Shown: piece after piece, positions 8,635 to 16,936 of the stretch
Layout: each line of letters begins with the position of its first letter
Position numbering within the stretch: position 1 is the stretch's first letter
Assembly: GCA_045863035.1 (NCBI GenBank)
Contig: BTUV01000001.1
Span: forward strand, 124,001-188,000
Length of the DNA: 64,000 nt
Direction of reading: 5' to 3'
From: H2-BAC3 sp045863035
GTDB taxonomy: Bacteria; Bacteroidota; Ignavibacteria; Ignavibacteriales; Ignavibacteriaceae
Position numbers and translations under genes: made by a program
Notes under the pieces: generated by a model
The model's database searches: none
Told to the model about the DNA's origin: nothing
What the model saw: only the letters and a program-made list of their open reading frames with translations

Positions 8635-9264
8635 AAGATTGTCCATATTTTCATTGATACATTTTTTAATCTCCTGAAAAGTAAAACCTTTCGAGAGCAG
8701 ATACCGGGTAATTCTGATAATTACATCTTTTTGCTCAATATCCTTTTTATTCAGTTGTTTCATTTTTTTTTTGAACTCATCAACCAGACCTTCCTGATAT
8801 TCATCAGCCAGATCATCCTTTGTTCTTTCCAAATTTTCCGTCAAAATTTCTCTGCTAATTCCCTTCTCGAACAACTTCGCTTTTATTTTATTAATGCCGG
8901 AGTGCTTCCGGACTAATGACTCTGTGTAATGCTCCGCAAATCGGGCATCGTTTAGTAAACCCCCCTCAGAGAGTTTTTCCAGTACGCCATCAATAAGATC
9001 GTGCTCCCTGAATTTTGATTTTAATTTTCGCTTTAGCTCAGATTTTGAATGCTGCCTCATATAAAGCAGAAAAATTGCCCTTTGCTTAATTTGAAGCCGT
9101 TTTGCTTCGATGCTCAGTTCATTCAACTGTTCATCTGAAAGATTGTCACCGACACTCAGTTTCCAGTCAAAAAAAATGTGAGGTTCTAAGAAGAACCTCA
9201 CATCATCAATCGTTACCTTATAAATTCCGCTTGAAACAAGTTGAATTTTCGATACATAAGGCAT
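8596..9264 (-). CDS. recX: regulatory protein RecX
   Basis: RecX binds RecA filaments and limits their activity. 222 residues, at the long end for the family. It shows the typical three-helix repeats (AIFLLYMRQHSKSELKRKL; GGLLNDARFAEHYTESLV; RITRYLLSKGFTFQEIKKC) and an acidic tail. The ATG overlaps the recA stop as TAATG, the classical recA-recX coupling. The 3' end overlaps the convergent NUDIX gene. Confidence 0.94.
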   Translation of the reverse strand: MPYVSKIQLVSSGIYKVTIDDVRFFLEPHIFFDWKLSVGDNLSDEQLNELSIEAKRLQIKQRAIFLLYMRQHSKSELKRKLKSKFREHDLIDGVLEKLSEGGLLNDARFAEHYTESLVRKHSGINKIKAKLFEKGISREILTENLERTKDDLADEYQEGLVDEFKKKMKQLNKKDIEQKDVIIRITRYLLSKGFTFQEIKKCINENMDNLSDDSEGLLEDEE

Positions 9265-10334
9265 TAATTTTTAGGAGCTTTCTCCTTTTTCACGGAAGTT
9301 TTTTCGGGGGCTGGTATTTCTGATTCATCCAAATCTACTTCGCCCACGCCAAGCCGGACTTTTACTTCCGATGAAAGTTTTTTGAACATATCAGGGAATT
9401 CTAGCAATTTCATTCTAAATTGCTCCCTGCCCTGAAAACGGTCTTCTCCGTAGGTGAACCATGCTCCGCTTTTCTTCACGAGACCAAAATTAACCGCCAG
9501 ATCAAGAACATCACCTGATTTGCTGATTCCCTCATTGTAGAGAACATCGAACTCAACTTCCTTAAAAGGGGGTGCTACTTTACTCTTAACAATCTTAACT
9601 TTGGTTCTGTTACCAATTACATCATTCCCCTCTTTTATCTGCGCAACCCTTCTGATATCTAATCTGACCGATGCATAGAATTTAAGAGCATTTCCGCCTG
9701 TTGTGGTTTCGGGATTGCCAAACATAATACCAATTTTGCTTCTAAGCTGGTTGGTAAAGATGACAGATGTCTTAGATTTTGAGATAGCGCCTGTCAGTTT
9801 TCTGAGTGCCTGAGACATAAGACGCGCCTGCAAGGCCATGTGGGCATCTCCCATTTCTCCCTCAATTTCATTTTTGGGAACCAGGGCTGCCACCGAGTCA
9901 ATCACAATAACGTCCAAAGCGTTACTTCTAACCAAAGTATCAGTAATCTCCAACGCCTGCTCGCCATAATCGGGCTGTGAGAGCAAAAGATTTGGGGTAT
10001 CAACTCCGATTCTCTTAGCATAATTTACATCAAGAGCGTGTTCAGCATCAATAAAAGCTGCCAAACCTCCGGCTTTCTGCGCTTCTGATATGATGTGCAG
10101 ACAGAGTGTAGTTTTACCTGAGGATTCAGGACCATATATCTCAGTTATTCGTCCACGGGGAATTCCTCCGATACCAAGCGCCCAATCTAAGGAAAGTGCT
10201 CCAGTCGGAATAAAATCAACCGGGGCAACCACTCCATCCCCCATTTTCATAATTGAACCTTTTCCATGGGCCTTTTCAATTACGCCAATGGTATCCTCTA
10301 AAATTTTGATCTTTTGATCTCTTTCGTTGCTCAT
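9264..10334 (-). CDS. recA: recombinase RecA
   Basis: DNA strand-exchange ATPase for homologous recombination and SOS induction. 356 residues, normal length. The Walker A motif GPESSGKT is at 68-75. Also present are the FIDAEHALD segment, the Walker B-like DVIVIDSVAALVPK, loop L2 (FGNPETTTGGNALKFYASVR) and a C-terminal acidic/lysine tail. It follows thpR by 26 bases and is translationally coupled to recX. I saw no obvious LexA box in that short gap; recA is probably also read from the upstream cinA/pgsA genes. Confidence 0.98.
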   Translation of the reverse strand: MSNERDQKIKILEDTIGVIEKAHGKGSIMKMGDGVVAPVDFIPTGALSLDWALGIGGIPRGRITEIYGPESSGKTTLCLHIISEAQKAGGLAAFIDAEHALDVNYAKRIGVDTPNLLLSQPDYGEQALEITDTLVRSNALDVIVIDSVAALVPKNEIEGEMGDAHMALQARLMSQALRKLTGAISKSKTSVIFTNQLRSKIGIMFGNPETTTGGNALKFYASVRLDIRRVAQIKEGNDVIGNRTKVKIVKSKVAPPFKEVEFDVLYNEGISKSGDVLDLAVNFGLVKKSGAWFTYGEDRFQGREQFRMKLLEFPDMFKKLSSEVKVRLGVGEVDLDESEIPAPEKTSVKKEKAPKN

Positions 10335-10360
10335 TCTATTAACCTTATTGTTTTGAAATT

Positions 10361-10909
10361 TTACTGTATCTTTAGCAGCGGTCTGTAAGCTGCACCTGAT
10401 TTTAATAATTTGCTTTCATAGAGCACAAAACTACGAATCTCACAATTCAAATTTGTAACATTCAATGATAGAAATTTGTCCAAAAAATCTTCCGGAAGTT
10501 TTTTCCTTACCCTCATTAAAGTAATATGGGGGGTAAAACCATTACCAATCTCCGGCAAATGACAATCCCGAAGCACTGTGTCAACCTGCCTAAGATACAT
10601 ATTTTCTGGTGGTGTGAAATCAGCTCCTGCCCAAAGAACAGAGGGGTGGCTCTCTGAACCGAAACAGCCGAATTTTTTCGTTTCTAAAGTAAATTTAGGA
10701 GCTTCAAGATTTTTCTTCATACCCGCCATTAAATCAGCTAATGTCTGCTCCGAAATATCACCAAGAAATTTTGCTGTTATGTGAAGTTTTTGCTGCTTTT
10801 CAGGAGGAAATGTCCCCGAAAAATTAAGAGAGAACTGCCTGAAAATAAAAATTAATAATCGTCTGAATTCCACAGGAAGTTCAAATGCCAGGAATGCTCT
10901 AATTGTCAA
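10361..10909 (-). CDS. thpR: RNA 2',3'-cyclic phosphodiesterase (2H phosphoesterase, LigT-like)
   Basis: 2H-family enzyme hydrolysing RNA 2',3'-cyclic phosphates; cellular role poorly defined. The two catalytic H-x-T motifs are HITAKFLGD and HITLMRVRK. The start TIRAFLAFELP matches the family opening (RxFIAxxLP). The TTG chosen gives 182 residues, the family norm, and overlaps the cinA stop by 11 bases. A longer reading from another TTG would add 12 non-conserved residues inside cinA. The cinA - thpR - recA order is common in bacteria. Confidence 0.88.
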   Translation of the reverse strand: MTIRAFLAFELPVEFRRLLIFIFRQFSLNFSGTFPPEKQQKLHITAKFLGDISEQTLADLMAGMKKNLEAPKFTLETKKFGCFGSESHPSVLWAGADFTPPENMYLRQVDTVLRDCHLPEIGNGFTPHITLMRVRKKLPEDFLDKFLSLNVTNLNCEIRSFVLYESKLLKSGAAYRPLLKIQ

Positions 10910-12155
10910 ACGGAATACCCAGCAGATGTCTTCTGACCATTTCAAGAGCTGCCTGAATTACCCGGTCTTTATTAATAATGCGGTTATCCCCCATCAAAAA
11001 GTGTTTAACTTCTGTGCTTTCATTTGATGAGATAGCTATATATACCGTTCCGACCGGTTTTTCTGCTGAACCGCCCGAAGGACCCATGATACCTGTAGCA
11101 GAAAGACCAATGTCAGCGCCGCTGATTGCTTTAACACCAAGAGCCATTTCCATGGCAACTGATTCACTGACTGCACCTTTGAGCATCAGAAGATCTTCAT
11201 TTACGTTTAAAATTTCTACTTTAGCCGCATTGCTATAACATACAATGCCAGTCTCAAAATAATTACTAGAACCTGCGATATTGGTAAGCTGATTTGCTAT
11301 TCCGCCGCCTGTGCATGATTCAGCAACAGCTATGGTCTGCCCGCGCTCTTTCAACATCCGGCCAACTATTTCAGCAAGAGACTCCTCCCCCTTCCCGTAG
11401 ATATATCTGCCTGCAAGAGAACGGATTTTTTGCTCAATTTCCAAAATCCGGTTTTGCGCGTCAATCTTATTTTCGCTGTGTACGCTTATTCGCATTTTAA
11501 CTCCAAACTGACTTGGTAAAAATGCCAGTTTAGCTCCGTCCAAAAGTTCATCGAGATTTCCCAGACGCTGGAAAAGTGTTGACTCAGGAATTCCGGTAGT
11601 GAGAAGAGTTGACATAAGAGTGTAGCCGCCTTCTTCTCCTTTTAGTTTCAAAACTTCCGGTATTACATAATTCTTCATCATTGCCTTCATTTCAGAAGGA
11701 ACACCCGGCATGAAAAAATATGTCGTGCTGCCTTTAGTCAGAATATAACCAGGGGCAGTTCCCATTGAGTTCCTCATTATTTGCGCTGACTCCGGCACCA
11801 TCGCCTGATCTTCATTCAGCGCATTAAGAGTTCTTTTAAGACGTGTGAAGCGTTCAACAATATCCTGATATACCTGTTCATCTCTTACTAAGCCAGTTGA
11901 GAAGTATTCAAGAATGGATGCGCGGGTAAGATCATCATGGGTTGGTCCTAATCCGCCGGTCACAATAACCACCTCAGCCAGTGAGGCGCAATATGAAAGT
12001 TCATCAAGTATAGAAGTTTTTTCATCTCCGGTTACACAAGCTCTTACAATCTCCGCCTGGTTTTCTACCAGCAAGTTTCCTATGTAGGAAGCATTTGTAT
12101 TAATCGTCTGACCAATAAGAAGTTCATCTCCAATACTAAGAATCGCGGCTTTCAT
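10899..12155 (-). CDS. cinA: CinA: nicotinamide mononucleotide deamidase / competence-damage protein
   Basis: 418 residues with the two standard CinA parts. An N-terminal molybdopterin-binding-like (COG1058) domain covers about 1-170 (SIGDELLIGQTINTN, VTGGLGPTHDDLT). A C-terminal nicotinamide-nucleotide amidase domain starts at about 255 (VAVAESCTGGGIANQLT, GATGIMGP-like GLSATGIMGPSGG). It recycles the NMN formed by DNA ligase in pyridine nucleotide salvage. It sits between pgsA and thpR upstream of recA, the usual bacterial arrangement. Confidence 0.95.
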   Translation of the reverse strand: MKAAILSIGDELLIGQTINTNASYIGNLLVENQAEIVRACVTGDEKTSILDELSYCASLAEVVIVTGGLGPTHDDLTRASILEYFSTGLVRDEQVYQDIVERFTRLKRTLNALNEDQAMVPESAQIMRNSMGTAPGYILTKGSTTYFFMPGVPSEMKAMMKNYVIPEVLKLKGEEGGYTLMSTLLTTGIPESTLFQRLGNLDELLDGAKLAFLPSQFGVKMRISVHSENKIDAQNRILEIEQKIRSLAGRYIYGKGEESLAEIVGRMLKERGQTIAVAESCTGGGIANQLTNIAGSSNYFETGIVCYSNAAKVEILNVNEDLLMLKGAVSESVAMEMALGVKAISGADIGLSATGIMGPSGGSAEKPVGTVYIAISSNESTEVKHFLMGDNRIINKDRVIQAALEMVRRHLLGIPFDN

Positions 12156-12174
12156 GTTACTTTTCCAGTCATTA

Positions 12175-12768
12175 TCATTTATCTGCTTTGAATAATTTTG
12201 AAAGAACTTTTCTTTCCTGCCAGAAATAATCAGCGCCCGAGTGTACGGTAATTATCATTATTGCGAGCAATAGGATAGTTAATACAGACTGGTTGAGCAT
12301 TGTCGCTATTATTCCGGAATATTCTTCCATCCATTTGGCATGGCGGAGGATATATAAAATTAAAACATAATACAAAAACACCATTTGCAGCAGTGTCTTT
12401 AACTTCGCGTAAAAACTTGTGGGAAATGTGAAACCCTTATACTCAGCGAATGCCCTGAACCCCGTTACAAGAAAATCACGAGTGAGAATAATATAAACAG
12501 GCCATCCAATAAGAACACCCTTAAACACAAGACTAAGAAAGGCACCTGCTGTTAATATCTTATCGGCTATCGGGTCCCAGAATTTACCCCAGGCAGAAAT
12601 ATAATTAAACTTTCTGGCCAACCATCCATCGTACCAGTCTGTGAGCGCGGCAATCAAAAAAACAGCCAACGAAATTTCTCCTGAATAATTTCCTTCAGAA
12701 AGAAAGAAATACACAAAAACAGGTGTAAGAATGATGCGCAGAACAGTTAGCTGATTAGGAAGGGTCAT
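12175..12768 (-). CDS. pgsA: CDP-diacylglycerol--glycerol-3-phosphate 3-phosphatidyltransferase
   Basis: Integral membrane CDP-alcohol phosphatidyltransferase making phosphatidylglycerol-phosphate. 197 residues with four to six hydrophobic segments. The catalytic signature D-x2-D-G-x2-A-R-x8-G-x3-D-x3-D is complete, from DWYDGWLAR to GKFWDPIAD. Neighbours are DUF971 (four bases upstream) and cinA (19 bases downstream). Phosphatidylserine synthase is a related family, but the opening LPNQLTVLRIILTP and the context favour PgsA. Confidence 0.94.
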   Translation of the reverse strand: MTLPNQLTVLRIILTPVFVYFFLSEGNYSGEISLAVFLIAALTDWYDGWLARKFNYISAWGKFWDPIADKILTAGAFLSLVFKGVLIGWPVYIILTRDFLVTGFRAFAEYKGFTFPTSFYAKLKTLLQMVFLYYVLILYILRHAKWMEEYSGIIATMLNQSVLTILLLAIMIITVHSGADYFWQERKVLSKLFKADK

Positions 12769-12771
12769 GAA

Positions 12772-13071
12772 TTATTCCGGATTCATTAACCGCAAGGTTG
12801 AATATTCATATATACCAGTACTGTGACCGTCTTGCCATACCACATTAAGCGCGTAAGACCCGACCGGTTTGAGCTCTTTAACGGTAACCTGGTCTCTCAT
12901 AAAAAGAGGTATATATTTGGCAGACTGTCTGGTTTTTTCCGCCACACATGTCGCGCACGGACACTTTTTGCGCAGGTCCTGTAGAGGTATTTTGGTAACA
13001 GCAGAATCACTCCACTCAACAACCAGCTCGTTCCCGCCAGTAATACGAATTTTAACCGGTTCAGCCGTCAA
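12772..13071 (-). CDS. DUF971 domain protein (gamma-butyrobetaine hydroxylase-like N-terminal domain)
   Basis: Small single-domain protein of the DUF971 family. The hallmark is LRKKCPCATCVAE, a cysteine cluster suited to metal or iron-sulfur binding, followed by GSYALNVVWQDGHSTGIY and a final LR. Members are linked to iron-sulfur metabolism in some bacteria; the function here is unknown. I prefer the TTG overlapping the purC stop (99 residues, MTAEPVKIRITGG opening). The first upstream start codon in the longer frame adds 22 atypical residues buried in purC. Likely cotranscribed with purC and pgsA. Confidence 0.78.
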   Translation of the reverse strand: MTAEPVKIRITGGNELVVEWSDSAVTKIPLQDLRKKCPCATCVAEKTRQSAKYIPLFMRDQVTVKELKPVGSYALNVVWQDGHSTGIYEYSTLRLMNPE

Positions 13072-13963
13072 TTGTGCTGCCCGTGAGTAGTTTGTATGCT
13101 TCTTTATATAAGTGGGTGGTCTTTTGTATAACCTCATCCGGTAAATCCGGCGCTGGGGGTTGTTTGTTAAAATTTATTGACAAAAGAAAATCACGGACGA
13201 ACTGTTTATCAAAGTTAGTCTGCATCCTGCCGGGATGATAGTCCTTTTCCAGCCAGAATCTTGAAGAATCCGGTGTAAGAGCTTCATCAATAAGAAGCAG
13301 TTCTCCTTTTTCATTAAACCCGAATTCAAATTTCGTATCGGCTATAATAATGCCGCGGCTGTGTGCGTATTCAGAAGCACGATTATAAATTGCTAATGAT
13401 TTATGCTGCAGCTCATCAATCAACTGACTACCGAATCTGTCAACTGCTTCCCCGATGCTGATGTTCTCATCGTGTTCACCTATTTCGGCTTTTGTTGAAG
13501 GAGTGAAAATTGGCGCCGGGAGTTTTGATGATTCAACCAGCCCCTCCGGAAGTGTGTGACCGCATATCTCACCAGATTTTCTGTAATCGTTCCATCCGGT
13601 ACCGGCTAAGTATCCCCTGACAATACACTCCACCGGAACTACTCTGGCTTTCCGAACTAACATCACCCTGCCGCGATATTCATCTTTCTGGCGAGGTGGT
13701 ATCATCTCGATTTTATCCACATCAGCAGTAATCAGATGATTTTCTGTAATATCTTTGGTCATTTCAAACCAAAAAACCGCCATAGAATTCAAGATTTTTC
13801 CCTTAAAAGGAATTCCCTGATTCATAACCACGTCAAAAGCAGAGAGACGGTCTGTACTCACGATCAGATAATAATCACCTGATTCATAGACATCACGGAC
13901 CTTCCCTTGCCTGTGTATTTCAAGTCCCTCAATTTTACTATTGAGAATTACGGATTCTTTCAT
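13061..13963 (-). CDS. purC: phosphoribosylaminoimidazole-succinocarboxamide synthase
   Basis: SAICAR synthase of purine synthesis: joins aspartate to CAIR using ATP. 300 residues, the longer family form. Marks are GKVRDVYESGDYYLIVSTDR near the N-terminus, VECIVRGYLAGTGWNDYR in the middle, then DTKFEFGF and DEALTPDSSRFW. It opens the purC-DUF971-pgsA-cinA-thpR-recA-recX run, just after the tRNA-Phe terminator, so its promoter probably lies in the roughly 85 bases between them. purN and purH lie elsewhere in the window. Confidence 0.96.
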   Translation of the reverse strand: MKESVILNSKIEGLEIHRQGKVRDVYESGDYYLIVSTDRLSAFDVVMNQGIPFKGKILNSMAVFWFEMTKDITENHLITADVDKIEMIPPRQKDEYRGRVMLVRKARVVPVECIVRGYLAGTGWNDYRKSGEICGHTLPEGLVESSKLPAPIFTPSTKAEIGEHDENISIGEAVDRFGSQLIDELQHKSLAIYNRASEYAHSRGIIIADTKFEFGFNEKGELLLIDEALTPDSSRFWLEKDYHPGRMQTNFDKQFVRDFLLSINFNKQPPAPDLPDEVIQKTTHLYKEAYKLLTGSTIDG

Positions 13964-14050
13964 AAATCAGAATTTATTAAACCGAAATATAAAAATTTGG
14001 CAGGAGAGAATGGAGAAGCACCCATTGATTAGCAACAATTTTAAAATAAA

Positions 14051-14076
14051 AAAGGCACCCGGTTAAGAGTGCCTTT
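14051..14076 (-). terminator. intrinsic terminator after tRNA-Phe
   Basis: Perfect 8-bp stem AAAGGCAC / GTGCCTTT with a ten-base loop, then a T-rich run on the minus strand (TTTTTATTTT). It lies directly beyond the 3' end of tRNA-Phe and before purC. Confidence 0.85.
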
Positions 14077-14078
14077 TG

Positions 14079-14151
14079 TGGGCAGAGAGGGAATTGAACC
14101 CCCGACACAAGGATTTTCAGTCCTTTGCTCTACCGACTGAGCTACCTGCCC
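14079..14151 (-). tRNA. tRNA-Phe (anticodon GAA)
   Basis: 73 nt cloverleaf. The acceptor GGGCAGG pairs with TCTGCCC including one G-U, with A as discriminator. The D arm has GCTCAGTCGGTAGAGC. The anticodon stem AAGGA/TCCTT encloses the loop CTGAAAA (anticodon GAA), and the T arm has GGTTCAATTCC. CCA is not encoded. It lies about 50 bases downstream of clpS on the same strand. Confidence 0.97.
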
Positions 14152-14200
14152 TGAAAACAGACTCCAAATATAGCATTCTGGTTAAAATAAATCAACTTTT

Positions 14201-14488
14201 TTAGCCAAGAATTTGAGTGTGGAGCGCAATTTCCTCTAATACAGACGATACTTTCAGGCACGATGCCATATCGCCATAATAAACAATGGCTTTCCCTTTC
14301 AGATGCACCTCGAACGTAAATTTTCTTGCCTGCTGTACCGAACACTGGACCGCCTTGATTATCTGATTTATCACTTCATCAAAGGTATGCCAGTCATCAT
14401 TATACAAAACTACTTTATATGGTAATTCTGTTTCAATTTGTTCAGAATCGATTATATCGGGTTCTGGAGTTTGTTGTGTAGTACCCAT
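14201..14488 (-). CDS. clpS: ATP-dependent Clp protease adaptor ClpS
   Basis: 95-residue adaptor that delivers N-end-rule substrates to ClpA(P). The conserved core PYKVVLYNDDWHTFDEV contains the N-degron-binding Asn-Asp-Asp turn. Later VHLKGKAIVYYGD aligns with the family's HxxGxAxV segment. The N-terminal 22 residues are a flexible acidic extension, as usual. clpA is not adjacent. It is followed by tRNA-Phe and is divergent from etfB. Confidence 0.93.
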   Translation of the reverse strand: MGTTQQTPEPDIIDSEQIETELPYKVVLYNDDWHTFDEVINQIIKAVQCSVQQARKFTFEVHLKGKAIVYYGDMASCLKVSSVLEEIALHTQILG

Positions 14489-14612
14489 AGACTTTCAATT
14501 ATCAGGTCGAAAAATAAGCACCGTAGGGGACTTTTTCATAAAATCCTGTAAAGTTTCTTGCCTCTGAGGTATATTTGAGTACTTAAAAATATTGTTTTTT
14601 AGCGGAGAATTA

Positions 14613-15359
14613 ATGAAAATCGCTGTATGCGTTAATCACGTACCTGATACCGCAACTAAAATAAAAGTTGCTTCGGACGGAAAGAAAATTGACACTACCG
14701 GTGTTACCTACATTGTAAATCCTTATGATGAGTACGCAATTGAAGAAGGTCTTAAACTCAAAGAAAAGACTTCCGGAACTGTGTATGTTATCGGACTCGG
14801 AAACGATGCTCATAAAGAGTCCCTCAAAAAAGCTCTGGCAATGGGCGCTGATGAAGGTATTCTCATCAAAACAGATAAAGATTTTGATTCTGTTACAGTC
14901 GCAAAATTGCTGGCTGATGAGATAAAAAGTTTAGGTTGTGAAGTGGTATTTACCGGAAAACAATCTATAGATTTTGATAATTCAGCCACCGGTCAAATGA
15001 TTTCAGAATTTCTCGGATTCAACTGTGTAAGCAATGTGGTTTCTTTGACCATTGATGACGGCTCGATTGAAGCTGAGAGAGAGATTGAAGGCGGCAGAGA
15101 AGTCGTAAAAACAACATTCCCGGCAGTTATTACCGCACAAAAGGGAATAAACGAACCTCGTTATGCATCCCTCAAAGGAATCATGGCCGCAAAAAAGAAA
15201 GTAATCACAGAAAAACCGGCTGCCGATGCTAATTCTAATACAAAATCTCTGGGGTTACGTCTCCCACCCCCTAAAAATCCGGGCAGAATACTCGGCTCCG
15301 ATGCTGAGGCAGTTAAAGAATTAGTGAAATTATTACGCGAAGAAGCAAAGGTTATATAG
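14613..15359 (+). CDS. etfB: electron transfer flavoprotein beta subunit
   Basis: AMP-binding subunit of the FAD/AMP heterodimer that carries electrons from acyl-CoA and similar dehydrogenases to ETF:quinone oxidoreductase. 248 residues. Opening MKIAVCVNHVPD; central FTGKQSIDFDNSATG binds AMP; later EIEGGREVVKTTFPAVIT is typical. The chosen ATG has GGAGA five bases upstream and matches the family N-terminus; the longer frame adds seven residues without support. It is followed nine bases later by etfA. Confidence 0.95.
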   Translation: MKIAVCVNHVPDTATKIKVASDGKKIDTTGVTYIVNPYDEYAIEEGLKLKEKTSGTVYVIGLGNDAHKESLKKALAMGADEGILIKTDKDFDSVTVAKLLADEIKSLGCEVVFTGKQSIDFDNSATGQMISEFLGFNCVSNVVSLTIDDGSIEAEREIEGGREVVKTTFPAVITAQKGINEPRYASLKGIMAAKKKVITEKPAADANSNTKSLGLRLPPPKNPGRILGSDAEAVKELVKLLREEAKVI

Positions 15360-15368
15360 GAGAAAACG

Positions 15369-16337
15369 GTGAAAAAAGCGATTGTATTTTTAGAGTTTAG
15401 AGAATCAAAAATAAAGAAATCTTCCCTTGAGGCACTTTCGACTGCACTCTCCTTTAAGGGGGATTATTTTAACGAAGTTCATGCGGCAGTTTTTTGTGAT
15501 TCAGCCCCTGACTTTTCCCTTTTAGATGGAAATTTTCCTGACCTAATTCATGTATTCAAAAATGCAGAATTTTCATTTTATTCCCCCCAGACATTCAAGA
15601 AAGAACTTTCTGCACTTAAAGGAAACAGTTCGGAGACAGTCTTCTTTTTTAGCAATTCCGCTCTTGGTAAGGATTTGGCTCCGAGGGTTGCAGCGTCACT
15701 TACCTGTGGTCTTGCAATGGATTTAACTGAAATAAAACTTGATAACGGAAATTTCATATTTACCAGACCGGTTTTTGCAGGTAAAGCACTTGAAGACTTG
15801 CAGATTGAAACTGCGGACAAAGTAATAACTCTTCGCCCAAATGTATTTCCTGTTAAAAATGCAGGAGCTTCGGGTGAACCGAAAGTAGTATCCAGCGAAA
15901 TAAGCACTCCTGATTTTTCGACCAGGACCACAGCAGTTAAAAAAGCTGAAGGCAAACTTGATGTTTCAGAAGCAGCAATAATTGTATCAGGTGGAAGGGG
16001 CTTGAAAGGTCCTGAAAACTACCACCTTATTGAATCACTTGCAGATGCATTAGGAGGCGCTGTAGGAGCATCCCGGGCAGTTGTAGATGCCGGATGGAGA
16101 CCTCACAGAGAGCAAGTCGGGCAGACAGGTAAAACAGTTTCGCCTTCGCTCTATGTTGCTGTGGGCATCTCAGGTGCAATTCAGCATCTGGCAGGTATGT
16201 CAACTTCTAAATATATCGTTGCAATCAATAAGGACAAAGATGCCCCTATTTTTCAAACTGCGGATTATGGAATTACCGGTGATGCTTTAGAACTTCTGCC
16301 TGTTTTTACCGAAGAAGTTAGAAAACTTAAAGGGTAA
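15369..16337 (+). CDS. etfA: electron transfer flavoprotein alpha subunit
   Basis: FAD-binding subunit of ETF, 322 residues. The C-terminal FAD domain is clear: SGGRGLKGPENY, ALGGAVGASRAVVDAGW, EQVGQTGKTVSPSLY, GISGAIQHLAGM and AINKDKDAPIF. Starts with GTG preceded by AGGAGA. It forms a heterodimer with the adjacent etfB product. The downstream bifunctional-nuclease gene starts two bases after its stop, so the three are cotranscribed. Confidence 0.96.
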   Translation: MKKAIVFLEFRESKIKKSSLEALSTALSFKGDYFNEVHAAVFCDSAPDFSLLDGNFPDLIHVFKNAEFSFYSPQTFKKELSALKGNSSETVFFFSNSALGKDLAPRVAASLTCGLAMDLTEIKLDNGNFIFTRPVFAGKALEDLQIETADKVITLRPNVFPVKNAGASGEPKVVSSEISTPDFSTRTTAVKKAEGKLDVSEAAIIVSGGRGLKGPENYHLIESLADALGGAVGASRAVVDAGWRPHREQVGQTGKTVSPSLYVAVGISGAIQHLAGMSTSKYIVAINKDKDAPIFQTADYGITGDALELLPVFTEEVRKLKG

Positions 16338-16339
16338 TC

Positions 16340-16936
16340 TTGAGTAAGATTGAGTGTGAAATTCTTGCTCTTTCCTCAAACCCGACATCGAGCGGAGCTT
16401 ATGCTTTGGTTTTAAAGGAAGTCTTCGGTAACAGAAGACTTCCAATAATCATCGGGCATTTTGAGGCGCAGGCAATTGCATTAGAACTTGAGGGCATTCA
16501 TCCACCGCGCCCGCTCACTCATGATCTTATTAAAAATCTGATTGAAAATCTTGGGGGGACGGTTATGGAAGTTGAGATAAGTGAACTAAGGGATAATACG
16601 TTTTATGCAAAAATTATACTTGAAGTATCTTCACTCTCTAATGAAGTTGATGCCAGACCGAGCGATGCAATTGCAGTTGCACTGAGAACCGGCGCACCAA
16701 TTTATGTGGCAGAGCATGTTCTTGAAGTTGCCGGATTCGTCTCCTCATCCGACACGGATGAACCTGCAGGTTTTGAACAGGAGATGCAGGAAGGGGCTGA
16801 AACAGATTTGCCTAAGGGTAAAGAATCAAAATTAGCAGCGCTTCAGTCAAAATTAAGAGAAGCTCTTGATACTGAAGATTACGAAAGAGCTGCCAAGATA
16901 CGGGATGAGATACACCGGCTGACAAATAGCAACTAA
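16340..16936 (+). CDS. bifunctional nuclease (DUF151) family protein with C-terminal UVR motif
   Basis: 198 residues. The first 135 or so form the BFN/DUF151 domain (VFGNRRLPIIIGHFEAQAIA, RPLTHDLIKNL, DARPSDAIAVALRTGAPIYV), found in plant bifunctional nucleases and many bacteria. The last 35 residues are a UvrB/UvrC-type motif (LQSKLREALDTEDYERAAKIRDEI) that usually mediates protein contacts. This BFN-UVR architecture is typical in Bacteroidota-like genomes. True biochemical activity is uncertain. Starts at TTG two bases after etfA; the end overlaps the convergent DUF2851 gene by four bases. Confidence 0.88.
   Translation: MSKIECEILALSSNPTSSGAYALVLKEVFGNRRLPIIIGHFEAQAIALELEGIHPPRPLTHDLIKNLIENLGGTVMEVEISELRDNTFYAKIILEVSSLSNEVDARPSDAIAVALRTGAPIYVAEHVLEVAGFVSSSDTDEPAGFEQEMQEGAETDLPKGKESKLAALQSKLREALDTEDYERAAKIRDEIHRLTNSN

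Noticed and set aside
15578..15955. 125-residue minus-strand open frame
   Set aside because: Antisense shadow inside etfA.
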